Counted from the first letter of the stretch, positions 26,563-35,947 are shown. The stretch is 64,000 nucleotides of DNA from Granulicella sibirica (GCF_004115155.1 NZ_RDSM01000002.1:992001-1056000); one strand, 5' to 3'. Translations and numbers: made by a program. The notes: a model not told the origin generated them from the letters alone.

Positions 26563-27372
26563 CTACTGAACATTCCCAGGCTGCTGCGGATTCGTAGTGC
26601 CCGGCACCACGCTCGCCGGAGCAGGCTCAACCACACCCGCAGGCTGCGATGGCATATAAGGAATCGGAGCATCTTTATAAGCCGGATTGAACGCCACCGC
26701 CCAGATGCTCATCAGCCCCATCACACAAAGCGCCGCGCCAAACGCCCCGCACACATACCCCGAACGCTTCCGCGCCCGCTCACCCGGGGTGATGCCCCAC
26801 TTCGCCGCGAACAACCAGATCCCGTAAGCGAAGTGCCAGCAGGTCGCCACCATCGCGATCACATAGATCGCCAGCATCCACGGATTCGATAACTCCACCT
26901 GCACCTTGTGGAACGCCATCGCCGGGTTCTCCGGCAGGCTTACGCCCGAGAACCTCTGCCGCCATACATGCTGAATGATGTAGACGAACGCAATCAGCCC
27001 CGTCACCCTCTGCGCAATGTAGGCATAGTTCCCCGCCCACGGATAAACGTTCACGTTCACCCGCCCGCGAAACGCAATCCAAACCCCATACAGCGCATGA
27101 AACGCCAGCGGGATAAAGATCAGACCCCACTCCAGCACCCGCACCAGCGGCAGCGCGTTCAGGAACTTCACCTGCTGCGCATAAGCCAGGGGCCCATTCA
27201 TCGTCTCGAAGTTCGAGACGATATGCTCCACCAGGAACGCCCCGATCGGCACGATCCCCGAAAGCGAATGCAGCTTCCGCCACAGGAACGAGTGACCCTG
27301 CCCCGCACGAAGCGGTTGCACTCCGTGTAGCGGAGCGGAAGCAGGGGGTGCGGGAGGGGCGGCAGCGGCCAT
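26563..27372 (-). CDS. sdhC: Succinate dehydrogenase cytochrome b subunit (b558 type)
   Basis: A 269-residue membrane anchor with about five transmembrane helices, as in the diheme type-B succinate:quinone oxidoreductases. Histidines in the helices (KLHSLSG, VEHIVSNF, LAFHALYG, IIQHVW and CWHFAYG) are placed to bind two hemes. The N-terminus is Ala/Pro-rich and the C-terminal tail Pro-rich, both outside the core. The start has AGGAG 8 nt upstream. First gene of the operon. Confidence 0.92.
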   Translation of the reverse strand: MAAAAPPAPPASAPLHGVQPLRAGQGHSFLWRKLHSLSGIVPIGAFLVEHIVSNFETMNGPLAYAQQVKFLNALPLVRVLEWGLIFIPLAFHALYGVWIAFRGRVNVNVYPWAGNYAYIAQRVTGLIAFVYIIQHVWRQRFSGVSLPENPAMAFHKVQVELSNPWMLAIYVIAMVATCWHFAYGIWLFAAKWGITPGERARKRSGYVCGAFGAALCVMGLMSIWAVAFNPAYKDAPIPYMPSQPAGVVEPAPASVVPGTTNPQQPGNVQ

Positions 27373-27440
27373 GGGGCAAGCTCCTGTTTATCTCAAAACG
27401 TGGTCGTGACAAACGCACCAGAATCGGCGCGGCAATAGGG

Positions 27441-27470
27441 ATTATTCCGCCCGCCCAGAACGAGAGTCAA
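27441..27470 (-). promoter_or_regulatory. Candidate promoter of the sdhCAB operon
   Basis: On the minus strand TTGACT (27465-27470), an 18-bp spacer and AATAAT (27441-27446), about 70 nt before the sdhC start. It fits a sigma70-type promoter. Confidence 0.4.
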
Positions 27471-27537
27471 GGCGAACACCCGCAATCCGTTCGATTACCG
27501 GCGATCCTGTGCGAAAATCCGCACACCACACAAATCC

Positions 27538-28149
27538 CTACATCCCCATCGCATCCAGCAAAGCCGTGAGCGCCTTCCCCCGATGGCTTAACGCGAGCCT
27601 CTCCTCCGCCCCCATCTCCGCCATCGTCTTCCCTAACTCCCCCACATAAAAATACGGATCGTACCCAAACCCACCCAACCCACGCGCCAAGTCCAACAAG
27701 CTCCCCTCAAGGCTCCCCGAGGCCCCCCAAAGCACCACCCCATCCTTTGCCGCCGCCAGCGCGCACCGATACCTTCCCGCACGCTCCGTCACTCCAGCCA
27801 GAGCCTCCAGCAGGCAAAAATTATTCCGCTCATCCACCGAAGCCCCCGCCGGCCCCGCGAACCCCATATCCTCGGCGTACCGCGCCGACCTCACCCCCGG
27901 CGCCCCGCCCAGCGCATCCACCTCCAGCCCCGAGTCATCCGCAATCACCATCTCCCCCGGCGCCATCAGCGAGTAGTACCTCGCCTTCACCCCCGCGTTC
28001 CCCTCAAACGTCTCCTCGTCCTCCGCCGGAGCCGCCACATCCTTCAGCCCCGGCAACGGCTCAAGCCTCACCCGCCCACCCGACCCCGCAACAAAATCCC
28101 GCATCTTGCCCGCATTCGAAGTAGCCACATAAAGCCGCACATCACTCAT
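27538..28149 (-). CDS. rdgB: RdgB/HAM1-family non-canonical purine NTP pyrophosphatase
   Basis: It hydrolyses dITP, ITP and XTP to the monophosphates, keeping deaminated purines out of DNA and RNA. About 203 residues from MSDVRLYVATSNAGK, the family's nucleotide-binding N-terminus (TxNxxK). VIADDSGLEVDALGGAPGVRSARY, broken here as IADDSGLEVDAL and GAPGVRSARY, is the core motif, followed by GFGYDPYFYV and the C-terminal LSHRGKAL. An ATG at 28158 is an alternative start. Overlaps or abuts the TPR gene upstream, suggesting co-transcription. Confidence 0.92.
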   Translation of the reverse strand: MSDVRLYVATSNAGKMRDFVAGSGGRVRLEPLPGLKDVAAPAEDEETFEGNAGVKARYYSLMAPGEMVIADDSGLEVDALGGAPGVRSARYAEDMGFAGPAGASVDERNNFCLLEALAGVTERAGRYRCALAAAKDGVVLWGASGSLEGSLLDLARGLGGFGYDPYFYVGELGKTMAEMGAEERLALSHRGKALTALLDAMGM

Positions 28150-28489
28150 CCCCACCATCCTTTAGCTGCCTCTTCCAGTCCAACAGCTTCGCCTCGAGCG
28201 CCGCCTTCTCCGCCTCCGGCACCATCCCCATCCTCTGGTAGATCATGGACAAGCTAGTCCGCGCCAGCACATCCTCAGGCTCCGCTGCAATCAATGCCTG
28301 AACCACCCCAAGCGCCTCATCCCCGCGCCCCGCCTGGTCCAGAGCTCGTATCAACCCATGCGTCGCATCCCGATGCCCGGGCTCCGCCCCTAACGCCTCC
28401 CGCAAACGAACGATCGCCCCATCGAGATCCCCCGCCGCCATGCAGTCGAGCCCTTCATGGAACAGCACATCCGCGGACACATCCGGCAT
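28142..28489 (-). CDS. Small tetratricopeptide-repeat protein
   Basis: A protein of about 115 residues with three TPR-like helical hairpins (FHEGLDCMAAGDLDGAIVRL, LIRALDQAGRGDEALGVV, SLSMIYQRMGMVPEAEKAAL). No signal peptide, so probably cytoplasmic. The start at 28489 (MPDVSADVLF) avoids running into the divergent YjbQ-family gene; earlier in-frame ATGs exist. The stop overlaps the start region of rdgB. Such proteins are interaction scaffolds; the partner is unknown. Confidence 0.8.
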   Translation of the reverse strand: MPDVSADVLFHEGLDCMAAGDLDGAIVRLREALGAEPGHRDATHGLIRALDQAGRGDEALGVVQALIAAEPEDVLARTSLSMIYQRMGMVPEAEKAALEAKLLDWKRQLKDGGDE

Positions 28490-28541
28490 CCTGTCAGTAT
28501 AAGTCTGAGCCCCACCCAGCATCACACCCTCAGGAGAGCCC

Positions 28542-28973
<432 letters not shown>

Positions 28974-28977
28974 TCTC

Positions 28978-29844
28978 TCAAGGAAGCTTTACCTTCGGGC
29001 TCTCCACCTTCGTGTTCTCCATCTTCGTGTTCTCCATCTTCGGGCCTTCAGCCGGTGCAGCAGAAATAGAAGCTTCTTTCGCGACGATCGGCCGACGCAA
29101 CACAATCACATCGACGCGCCGGTTCAGAGCCCGCCCAGCCTCAGCACCGTTCGAAGCCACCGGATGAAACTCCGCCAGCCCTTCAGTAGCCATCTCCGCG
29201 GGCTTCACATGCCCATGCTCCAGCAGCACCCGCGCAATCGCTGCGGCTCGCGCTCCCGATAACTCCCAGTTACTCGGAAACTGCGAAGTGTGGATCGGCA
29301 CGTTATCCGTGTGCCCTTCCACACGCACCGCCCCCTCCGGCATCGACGCTGCAAGCTGAAACAGCAAAGGCATCGACTCCTCACGCACCTCCGCCGACCC
29401 CGAACCAAAGAACCCCGCCTCCCGCAGCGAAATCACCAGACCCTCCGCGGTGCTCTTCAACAACACACTCTGGTCCGGCATATTCCCTGTCAGCGCCTTC
29501 GCCGATAAAGCCTCTCTCAGCCTCTTCTCCTGATCGATGGCAGCCTTCGCCGCAATCTGTACCTGCTCCTCGGTCGGCATGGGAGATCCAAGCGGAGTCG
29601 GCTTGTCCAGGTCATTCCCACCGGACGAATCCGAGATCGAAGGCTGTATCGACTTCCGATCGAAGATCCCCATCTGCGTGAACGCCGTCTGCATCGCCCG
29701 CGACAACTCCACCTGCTTCCTCTTGTCCGATTGCCCCGAAGCAAACAGCACCACGAAGAACGCGAACAGAAGCGTAATAAAGTCCGCATAGGAAACCAGC
29801 CATCGCTCATGGTTTACGTGCTCAGGATGCTTCTTCTTGCTCAT
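28978..29844 (-). CDS. motB: Flagellar stator protein MotB
   Basis: The 288-residue peptidoglycan-anchored half of the flagellar stator. One N-terminal transmembrane helix follows HERWLVSYADFITLLFAFF, in which the D of SYAD is the proton-carrying residue. The C-terminal OmpA-like domain (about 140-265) has VEGHTDNVPIHT and LSGARAAAIARVL. It overlaps motA by 4 nt (ATGA). The last 20 residues are a short tandem repeat (KMENT, KMENT, KVESP) encoded by 15-bp units and lie outside the OmpA fold. Confidence 0.94.
   Translation of the reverse strand: MSKKKHPEHVNHERWLVSYADFITLLFAFFVVLFASGQSDKRKQVELSRAMQTAFTQMGIFDRKSIQPSISDSSGGNDLDKPTPLGSPMPTEEQVQIAAKAAIDQEKRLREALSAKALTGNMPDQSVLLKSTAEGLVISLREAGFFGSGSAEVREESMPLLFQLAASMPEGAVRVEGHTDNVPIHTSQFPSNWELSGARAAAIARVLLEHGHVKPAEMATEGLAEFHPVASNGAEAGRALNRRVDVIVLRRPIVAKEASISAAPAEGPKMENTKMENTKVESPKVKLP
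28994..29053. repeat. 15-bp tandem repeat at the 3' end of motB
   Basis: The unit TTCGTGTTCTCCATC occurs twice exactly (29009-29023, 29024-29038), flanked by diverged units (TTCGGGCTCTCCACC before, TTCGGGCCTTCA after). Reading minus it gives a 5-residue repeat at the MotB C-terminus. Confidence 0.7.
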
Positions 29845-30629
29845 GCAGTCGCCTCCGCCACCTTGCCCGTCGCCGGGGCCGGCTTGTGTTCGAACAGGTA
29901 GGTCCTCAGCTTGGTCTCAATCATGCGGGGATTCATCCCCTCGAGGATCGACACGACGCCCTCAAGCATCATCTCTTTGATCATCGTCTCCTCGCGGTGC
30001 CGAAACTTCAGCTTCCCTGCGGCAGGAAGGCAGATCAGGTTCGCCATCGCCACGCCATAAATCGTCGCCACGAACGCCGTCGCAATCCCTCGGCCCACCT
30101 CGTCAATGTTGTCGAGATGCTGCATCACCTGGATCAACCCAAGCACCGCCCCGATGATCCCGACCGTCGGCGAATATCCACCAGCGGCCTCGAACACCGC
30201 CGGAATCTTCTCCTCGATTTCCGACTTGTTATCCAGCTCGAGTTGCATGATCTTGCGCACCTCGCTCGGCTCCGTGCCATCCACCGCGAGCATCAATGCC
30301 TGCTTCAGAAAAGGATCGGACACCGTGCCAAGGTCAGCGTCCAGAGAGACGATGCCGCTCTTCCTCGCCTTATTCGCAAACTCCACAAGCTGGGTCACAA
30401 TCGCCTCGCCATCCGCTCCTCCGGCGAAGAACACCTTCGCACCCTGCTTCAGCGCCGCGATAAAGATGAACATCGGAAACTGCAGCATCACCGCACCCGC
30501 CGTCCCACCCACCACGATCATCGCCGCCGTAGGCTGCGTAATCTGCCCGATGCTTCCACCTTCGATCATCATGCCGGCGAGAATGCCCGCGATTGCGAGC
30601 GCTAATCCACCGAAGCTGGCGATATCCAT
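29841..30629 (-). CDS. motA: Flagellar stator protein MotA
   Basis: The 262-residue four-helix membrane protein which with MotB conducts the ions driving flagellar rotation. It starts MDIASFGGLALAIAG and includes the family segment AAGGYSPTVGIIGAVLGLIQVM, with the functionally important prolines, and the RGIATAFVATIYGVAMANL helix. The cytoplasmic loop contacting FliG lies between the second and third helices. Gene order flbD-motA-motB on one strand. Confidence 0.94.
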   Translation of the reverse strand: MDIASFGGLALAIAGILAGMMIEGGSIGQITQPTAAMIVVGGTAGAVMLQFPMFIFIAALKQGAKVFFAGGADGEAIVTQLVEFANKARKSGIVSLDADLGTVSDPFLKQALMLAVDGTEPSEVRKIMQLELDNKSEIEEKIPAVFEAAGGYSPTVGIIGAVLGLIQVMQHLDNIDEVGRGIATAFVATIYGVAMANLICLPAAGKLKFRHREETMIKEMMLEGVVSILEGMNPRMIETKLRTYLFEHKPAPATGKVAEATA

Positions 30630-30659
30630 GACGTCAAGCCCTCCCAGGCTGCCCTGCCG

Positions 30660-30929
30660 TTACTCGTCTTCGTTCGCCGCGCGCACAATATTGTTGACGT
30701 CCCACGCGTGCCGCGCAATCAGCGCTCCTGCCGCATCCGGCCACGCCGCGCGCAGTACCTTCGCCCTGTACTCGAGCACCTTCCGCGCCACCACATCGCA
30801 TGGCTCCAGCACAACCAGCTTCTCGCCCGTGATCAAGGTCAACAGCGTGTCCGGAGCAGACTCCGCATACCGGATCAGGTCGCAGTTCACCGCCAGCAGA
30901 CTCCCATTCAACCGTGTCAGTTCGATCAT
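30660..30929 (-). CDS. flbD: FlbD/SwrD-family flagellar protein
   Basis: An 89-residue protein of the flagellar FlbD family. The N-terminus MIELTRLNGSLLAVNCDLIRYAE is the family hallmark (given as MIELTRLNGS and AVNCDLIRY), followed by PDTLLTLITGEKLVV. In B. subtilis the homologue SwrD raises motor power. Being directly upstream of motA fits that role. It is longer at the C-terminus than the usual 60-70 residues. Confidence 0.88.
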   Translation of the reverse strand: MIELTRLNGSLLAVNCDLIRYAESAPDTLLTLITGEKLVVLEPCDVVARKVLEYRAKVLRAAWPDAAGALIARHAWDVNNIVRAANEDE

Positions 30930-30936
30930 GCGCAGG

Positions 30937-31116
30937 TCATCCCTTCCCTCGCTTCATCGGCATCCCCTTCCCCGTCAATAGCGAATCGGCCGTCATCTCC
31001 ACAATCGCCATTCCCTTCTCCAATCGGTCCATTTCCCTCATGGTTTCCACCACAGGGCCGATGAGGTCTGGGAACGCGGAGCCTTCCGCATCTTGAAGGC
31101 ACAAGCGTCCTGACAT
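30937..31116 (-). CDS. Possible 59-residue protein upstream of flbD
   Basis: An ATG at 31114-31116 opens a frame of 59 codons ending TGA at 30937-30939, 7 nt before the flbD start, with GGGAAGGGA in its last codons as the likely flbD ribosome binding site. The product has an amphipathic helical middle (DLIGPVVETMREMDRLEKG) and a basic tail (MKRGKG). No family recognised. Position and spacing suggest it is the first gene of the flbD-motA-motB unit, but a coding status is not proven. Confidence 0.42.
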   Translation of the reverse strand: MSGRLCLQDAEGSAFPDLIGPVVETMREMDRLEKGMAIVEMTADSLLTGKGMPMKRGKG

Positions 31117-31208
31117 CGAAACGCTTCGTGCCTAAACCACGTATCGGGAACAGGCGTCCCCGCTTTCACGCAGCACCAACCGAGCCTCAGAATCCAGGAG
31201 AGATCACA

Positions 31209-32060
31209 ATGTCATTGGGCGTCCTTTCAAACGTTGCCGCCACCTACGCACAAAACAACCTTAACCAGACTCAGGCGAGTCTCCAGACCGTCCTCCAGCA
31301 GCTCTCCTCCGGTTCGCGCATCAACACCGGCTCCGACGATGCCGCCGGTCTCTCCATCGCCAGCGGTCTGGCCGCAAATCAGGCTGCCCTTACGCAATCC
31401 GTCCAGAACGCCAGCCAGGGTGTCAGCCTCCTGCAGACCGCCGATGGCGCGCTCTCGCAGGTCACCAGCCTCCTCAACCGCGCCACCACGCTGGCCACCG
31501 AAGCCTCGACCGGAACCCTCACCACCGCCCAGTCCGCCGATGCCGACGCCGAGTTCCAGAACATCCTCGCTGAGATCGGGAACATCGGCAGCGGTGCCAA
31601 CTTCAACAGCATCAACGTCCTCACCGCCGCCACCACCAACATCGTCGTAACCGACGGCTCAGCCGCTGGCCTGACCACCATCGCGGCCAAGACCGGCGTT
31701 CTCACCACCGCGAGCGTCGGAACCGCGACAGGAGGCGGTGCTGGCATCGACCTCAGCTCCTCGGTCCTCACGTCGCAAAGTTCCGCTGCCGCCGCGCTCA
31801 TCAAGATCACCGATGCGATCGGCGACATCTCCAACCAGCGCGGAACGATTGGCGCAACCGTCAACCAGCTCACCGCTGCCGGAAACGTCGCCAGCACCGA
31901 GGAGGTCAACCTCCAGTCGGCCTACAGCGCCGTCACCGCCACCAACTACGGCCAGGCCACCAGTCAGCTCGCCAACCTTCAGGTGCTCAGCCAGACCGGT
32001 ATCGCCGCGCTCGCCCAGGCGAATGCTGTCCAACAGGAGATCCTCAAGCTCGTTCAGTAA
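31209..32060 (+). CDS. fliC: Flagellin
   Basis: The 283-residue filament subunit. The N-terminal D0/D1 helices show the flagellin signature: NVAATYAQNNLNQTQASL and LSSGSRINTGSDDAAGLSIA. The C-terminal helix pair ends ALAQANAVQQEILKLVQ. The central variable domain is short, so the filament surface is simple. The start at 31209 (MSLGVLSN) with AGGAGAG upstream replaces a longer open frame. Its neighbours are the cap (fliD) and chaperone (fliS), and a strong terminator follows. Confidence 0.95.
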   Translation: MSLGVLSNVAATYAQNNLNQTQASLQTVLQQLSSGSRINTGSDDAAGLSIASGLAANQAALTQSVQNASQGVSLLQTADGALSQVTSLLNRATTLATEASTGTLTTAQSADADAEFQNILAEIGNIGSGANFNSINVLTAATTNIVVTDGSAAGLTTIAAKTGVLTTASVGTATGGGAGIDLSSSVLTSQSSAAAALIKITDAIGDISNQRGTIGATVNQLTAAGNVASTEEVNLQSAYSAVTATNYGQATSQLANLQVLSQTGIAALAQANAVQQEILKLVQ

Positions 32061-32075
32061 GGATCGCCTCCAACC

Positions 32076-32102
32076 ACGGACGGGCCGTCATGGCCCGTCC
32101 GT
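32076..32102 (+). terminator. Intrinsic terminator after flagellin
   Basis: An 11-bp perfect stem ACGGACGGGCC / GGCCCGTCCGT with loop GTCAT, followed by CTTTTC. It would let flagellin be expressed at a level independent of fliD. Confidence 0.85.
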
Positions 32103-32204
32103 CTTTTCATTTGCGGATAAAAAGCCTCTTATCAAACCGGTCATCAGCCCGGCCCTTCGTCTGCATCGTCCCACACCCGGGAGCAGCGTATCGAGGATCA
32201 GATC

Positions 32205-33572
32205 ATGGCAACAGTTGGACTCAACTTCGGATCTGCCACCAGCGGAACAGGTTTCGACGTCAGCACCACCGTCTCTTCCATCCTGGCCATCCAGGGCGCC
32301 ATCGAGACGCCGTGGAAGAACCAGCTCGCCACGCTTCAGGCACAGGACACGGTCCTCACCACGCTCGGGACCGATCTCTCGACCCTCACCACCAGCATTC
32401 AATCCCTCACCGATATCACCGGCGTCCTCGCCAGCAAGCAGGGATCGAGTTCCAACACCAACGTCGTCGCTCTCGCCAGCGCCGACGCCACCGCCACCGC
32501 CGGTAGCCACACCGTCGTCGTCAACTCCCTCGCCACCACCGCCAGTGAATACTCCGACCTCGTCACCGACTCGAGCGCCGTCCTCAGTGGATCCATCACC
32601 ATCGCGGGAACCACCATCACCATCGGCAGCTCCAACAACACCCTCGCCAGCCTCGCCGCCTCCATCAACGCGGCGGATCTCGGCGTTAATGCCAGCGTCA
32701 TTACCGACTCCACCGGCTCCCGCCTCTCACTCGTCAGCAGCACCGGCGGCTCCGCTGGACAGTCCCTCATCTCCGGCATCTCAGGTTCCCTCACCTACAC
32801 CACAACCTCGAACACCACACCGGCGACGCTCGACCTCAACGCCGGCCAGACCGGCGTCAACGCAAGCCTCACCGTCGACGGGGTCAACATCTCCAGCGCC
32901 ACCAACACCATCACCGGAGCCATCCCCGGCGTCACCTTTCAGGCCCTCGCCACCGGCTCCAGCCAGATCGCCATCGCCAACGACAACTCCTCCGTGGAAT
33001 CCGCCGTCTCTTCCTTCGTCACCGCCTACAACGCCGTCATCAAGGACATCAACGGCCAGGAAGGAAACGACGCCACCGGCGCAGCCGAGCCCCTCTACGG
33101 CAGCCCCACTCTCGCCACCGTCCAGAGCCAGCTCCAGTCCGCGCTCTCCGGCGGGGGAGGCAGCGGAAGCATCACCAGCATCGCCCAGCTTGGCCTCTCG
33201 GTGAACAACGATGGCACCCTCACCCTTAACAACGCCACCCTCGACACCACGCTCAACACCAGCTACTCCGATGTCGCCGGCTTCCTTCAGAACAGCGGCA
33301 GCTTCGGCCAGACTGTCTCCTCCGCGCTCAACAACCTTGGCACCCAGGCCCCGGACGGCCTCGTCTACCTCGCCCAGCAGCAAAACACCTCGGAAGAGGC
33401 CAGCCTCAACGCCAGCATCACCAAGGAAGATGCTGTTCTCGCCACCCAGAAGATCTCGCTCACCAACGAGCTCAACACGGCCAACCAGATCCTACAGTCC
33501 ATCCCATCGCAGCTCAACGAAATCAACGAGATCTACAGCGCCGTCACTGGCTACAACAACCAGAACGGCTAA
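32205..33572 (+). CDS. fliD: Flagellar filament cap protein FliD
   Basis: A 455-residue hook-associated protein 2 that caps the growing filament and folds exported flagellin. The N-terminal FliD_N region (SGTGFDVSTTVSSILAIQGA and WKNQLATLQAQDTVLTTL) and C-terminal FliD_C region (about 235-440, ending with a coiled-coil helix LTNELNTANQILQSIPSQLN) are both present, separated by Ser/Thr-rich beta domains. The very high Ser/Thr/Ala content is in line with the flagellin of this strain. 144 nt downstream of flagellin, 14 nt before fliS. Confidence 0.92.
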   Translation: MATVGLNFGSATSGTGFDVSTTVSSILAIQGAIETPWKNQLATLQAQDTVLTTLGTDLSTLTTSIQSLTDITGVLASKQGSSSNTNVVALASADATATAGSHTVVVNSLATTASEYSDLVTDSSAVLSGSITIAGTTITIGSSNNTLASLAASINAADLGVNASVITDSTGSRLSLVSSTGGSAGQSLISGISGSLTYTTTSNTTPATLDLNAGQTGVNASLTVDGVNISSATNTITGAIPGVTFQALATGSSQIAIANDNSSVESAVSSFVTAYNAVIKDINGQEGNDATGAAEPLYGSPTLATVQSQLQSALSGGGGSGSITSIAQLGLSVNNDGTLTLNNATLDTTLNTSYSDVAGFLQNSGSFGQTVSSALNNLGTQAPDGLVYLAQQQNTSEEASLNASITKEDAVLATQKISLTNELNTANQILQSIPSQLNEINEIYSAVTGYNNQNG

Positions 33573-33586
33573 ACCTGAGGCCAACC

Positions 33587-34060
33587 ATGAACGGAAGCAG
33601 CTACCAGCAGAAGGCGCTCGTCGGAGCCACTGGCATTGAGCTCATTCTCGCCGCCTACGACGGCGCCCTGCGCTTCCTCTACCGGGCCATCCAGGCCGTT
33701 GAAGACCACGACCGCCGCGAGCGTCTCCTCGCGGTCGGCCGAGTCGTCGACATCTTCATGTACCTCCAGGCTCGCCTCCGCCTGGATATCGGAGGAGCCC
33801 CCGCCGCAGCTCTCTCTGACTTCTACGCCGCCATGTTCACCATGACTCTCGAAGCCTCGCACGCCGAATCGAAGGAAAAACTCCTCGAAGTCATCGACTG
33901 TGTTCGCCACGTCCGCGATGCCTGGCAGCTGGCCTCCCGCGACCCCGAAGCCTGCCGCGTCCTCCCCCGCGAACTCCGCACCCGCGAAGAACGCTACCTG
34001 CCCTCAAGCATCACCGCTCACGAAGAACTCGAACCCGCCACCACCACCTGGTCGGCCTAG
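33587..34060 (+). CDS. fliS: Flagellin chaperone FliS
   Basis: A 157-residue cytoplasmic chaperone that binds the flagellin C-terminus before export. It begins SSYQQKALVGATGIELILAAYDGALRF (seen as YQQKALVGATGIELILAAYDG), the FliS pattern with a conserved YDGA-type helix, and ends in a longer, disordered acidic tail than the usual 125-135 residues. Just downstream of fliD, the normal order. Confidence 0.9.
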   Translation: MNGSSYQQKALVGATGIELILAAYDGALRFLYRAIQAVEDHDRRERLLAVGRVVDIFMYLQARLRLDIGGAPAAALSDFYAAMFTMTLEASHAESKEKLLEVIDCVRHVRDAWQLASRDPEACRVLPRELRTREERYLPSSITAHEELEPATTTWSA

Positions 34061-34100
34061 AAAACGAGCGCACCCGATCCGGCCCGCCTTAGCTTCTTTG

Positions 34101-34130
34101 GTTGTCATTCCCGAAGGGAACCTGCGTTTG
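34101..34130. repeat. Dispersed repeat, GTCATTCCCGAAGGGAA family, copy B
   Basis: GTTGTCATTCCCGAAGGGAA followed by CCTGCGTTTG. One base in the right hairpin arm region differs from copies A (6804) and C (41311). It sits between the convergent fliS and ABC-transporter genes. Confidence 0.75.
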
Positions 34131-34168
34131 TCCTCGCGTATCCCGTTCCACGCCGTCATCAGGACGAC

Positions 34169-35938
34169 CTACCCCGTAACCGCCAGTTCTTCCTCGAGCA
34201 TCTGCTTCTCGAATAGCTCCGTATAGTACCCGTTCCGCGCGATCAACTCATCGTGTGTCCCCAGCTCCACGATCCGCCCATCCGCAAGCACAGCAATCTG
34301 ATCCGCATTCCGGGCCGTCGACACCCGGTGCGAGATCAGCACCGTAGTCCTCCCCTGCATCACCCTCTTCAACCCGCCCAGGATCTGCTCTTCCGTGTAA
34401 GTATCCACGCTCGCCAGCGCATCATCGAGAATCAAGATACTCGGATCCCGCAGCACCGCCCGCGCGATCGAAGTCCTCTGTTTCTGCCCCCCAGAAAGCG
34501 TCAACCCACGCTCCCCCACCACCGTATCGAACCCCTTCGGGAACTCCAGGATCTCCGTCCGTATATGCGCGACGGTCGCCGCGTCCTGCACCCGCTCATC
34601 CGAAGCATCCGCCGCCCCGAACGCAATATTCTGCCGGATCGTCGTCGAAAACAAAAACGTCTCCTGCGGCACGAATCCAATGCTCTTCCGTAACGCCTCG
34701 AGGGAGTACTCGCGAATCGGCGCTCCGTCGATCAGCACCATCCCCGCCTTCGCATCGTGCAGACGAGCAATCAACCCAACCAGCGTCGACTTGCCCGACC
34801 CCGTAGGCCCAACCACCGCAAGGCTGCTCCCAGCCGGAATCTTCAGGTCGATCTCTTTCAGCACCGCCGGTCCGTTGCCATAGGCAAACGTCAACCCGCG
34901 CAGCTCGATCTCGCCAGCAATCGCCTCCTTCACTTTCACGAGTAAAGGATCATCCTGGATCGCCGGAACCTGCTTCAGCAGCTCGTCGATCCGCACCACC
35001 GAAGCCGTCCCTCGCTGAAACAGGTTGACAACCCATCCAATCGCGATCATCGGCCACGTCAACTGCACCATGTACACGTTGAACGACGTGAACTGCCCCA
35101 CCGATATATGGTGCGCGATCACCTCGTGCCCACCCACCAGCAGCGTAATCATCAACGACAGCCCGAGCACAAACTCAAGCGTCGGCCAGAGCATCGCCAT
35201 CAGCCGAACCAGGTACAGGCTCCTCTTGATGTACTCGAGGTTCGCCGTCTCGAACTTCGCGATCTCCGCCTCTTCCTGCGCGAATGCCCGAATCAGCCGA
35301 GCCCCGGAGAAGTTTTCCTGCGCCTTCGCCGAGATCTCCGAGAACATCGCCTGGATCCGCTCGAACCGCGTATGAATCCGCGCCCCGAAGTACTGGACGA
35401 TCACCGAAGCGATCGGCAGCGGCACCACCGCGAACAACGTAAGCCGTGGGCTGATCCGGTACATGAACGGCAGCGCCGCCGCCGTAAACACCAGCGTGTT
35501 CGCGCTGTACATGATCGCCGGTCCAAGCAACTGCCGCACCGCGTTCAGGTCGTTCGTCGTCCGGGCCATGATGTCGCCCGTCCGGTGCGCATGATAAAAA
35601 CTGGCCGGCTGCCGCTCAAGATTCGCGAACAGGTCATTCCGCAGATCGAACTCGATCTCCCGCGAAGCCCCGATAATGACCTGCCGTGTGATGTAAAGAA
35701 ACACCGCCGAAAGCACCGCAACCACGATCAGCCGAAGTGCGTGGTGCATCACCTTCGATTCGGTCATCCCATGCTGCATGTCGTCGATCGCATGACCGAT
35801 CACAAGCGGCAGCAATACCTTGATCGTGTTGTACAGAACGACCGCGACCCCGCCCCAGGCAAGATGCTTCCAGTAGCGCTTCAGGTAAGGGACAAGGGGC
35901 CGCAGCCGTTCAGGAATCAAGATCAAGCCTTTCAACAA
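34169..35938 (-). CDS. ABC transporter, fused permease and ATPase (MdlB/MsbA type)
   Basis: A 589-residue half-transporter: six transmembrane helices (about 20-310) and a C-terminal nucleotide-binding domain. Walker A is GPTGSGKST, the Q-loop lies in FVPQETFLF, the signature LTLSGGQKQRTSIARA, and Walker B ILILDDALASVD, with D in place of the usual catalytic E after the Walker B Asp. That D suggests it could be a degenerate-site partner, but no second half-transporter is adjacent. Substrate unknown; lipid or drug export is the usual role. It follows the FKBP gene by 9 nt and may be co-transcribed. Confidence 0.9.
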   Translation of the reverse strand: MLKGLILIPERLRPLVPYLKRYWKHLAWGGVAVVLYNTIKVLLPLVIGHAIDDMQHGMTESKVMHHALRLIVVAVLSAVFLYITRQVIIGASREIEFDLRNDLFANLERQPASFYHAHRTGDIMARTTNDLNAVRQLLGPAIMYSANTLVFTAAALPFMYRISPRLTLFAVVPLPIASVIVQYFGARIHTRFERIQAMFSEISAKAQENFSGARLIRAFAQEEAEIAKFETANLEYIKRSLYLVRLMAMLWPTLEFVLGLSLMITLLVGGHEVIAHHISVGQFTSFNVYMVQLTWPMIAIGWVVNLFQRGTASVVRIDELLKQVPAIQDDPLLVKVKEAIAGEIELRGLTFAYGNGPAVLKEIDLKIPAGSSLAVVGPTGSGKSTLVGLIARLHDAKAGMVLIDGAPIREYSLEALRKSIGFVPQETFLFSTTIRQNIAFGAADASDERVQDAATVAHIRTEILEFPKGFDTVVGERGLTLSGGQKQRTSIARAVLRDPSILILDDALASVDTYTEEQILGGLKRVMQGRTTVLISHRVSTARNADQIAVLADGRIVELGTHDELIARNGYYTELFEKQMLEEELAVTG

Positions 35939-35947
35939 ACAGACGCT

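Noticed and set aside
27508..27525. TGTGCG-AAAATC-CGCACA hairpin after rdgB
   Set aside because: A 6-bp stem without a T-run on either strand; too weak to call as a terminator and could be chance.
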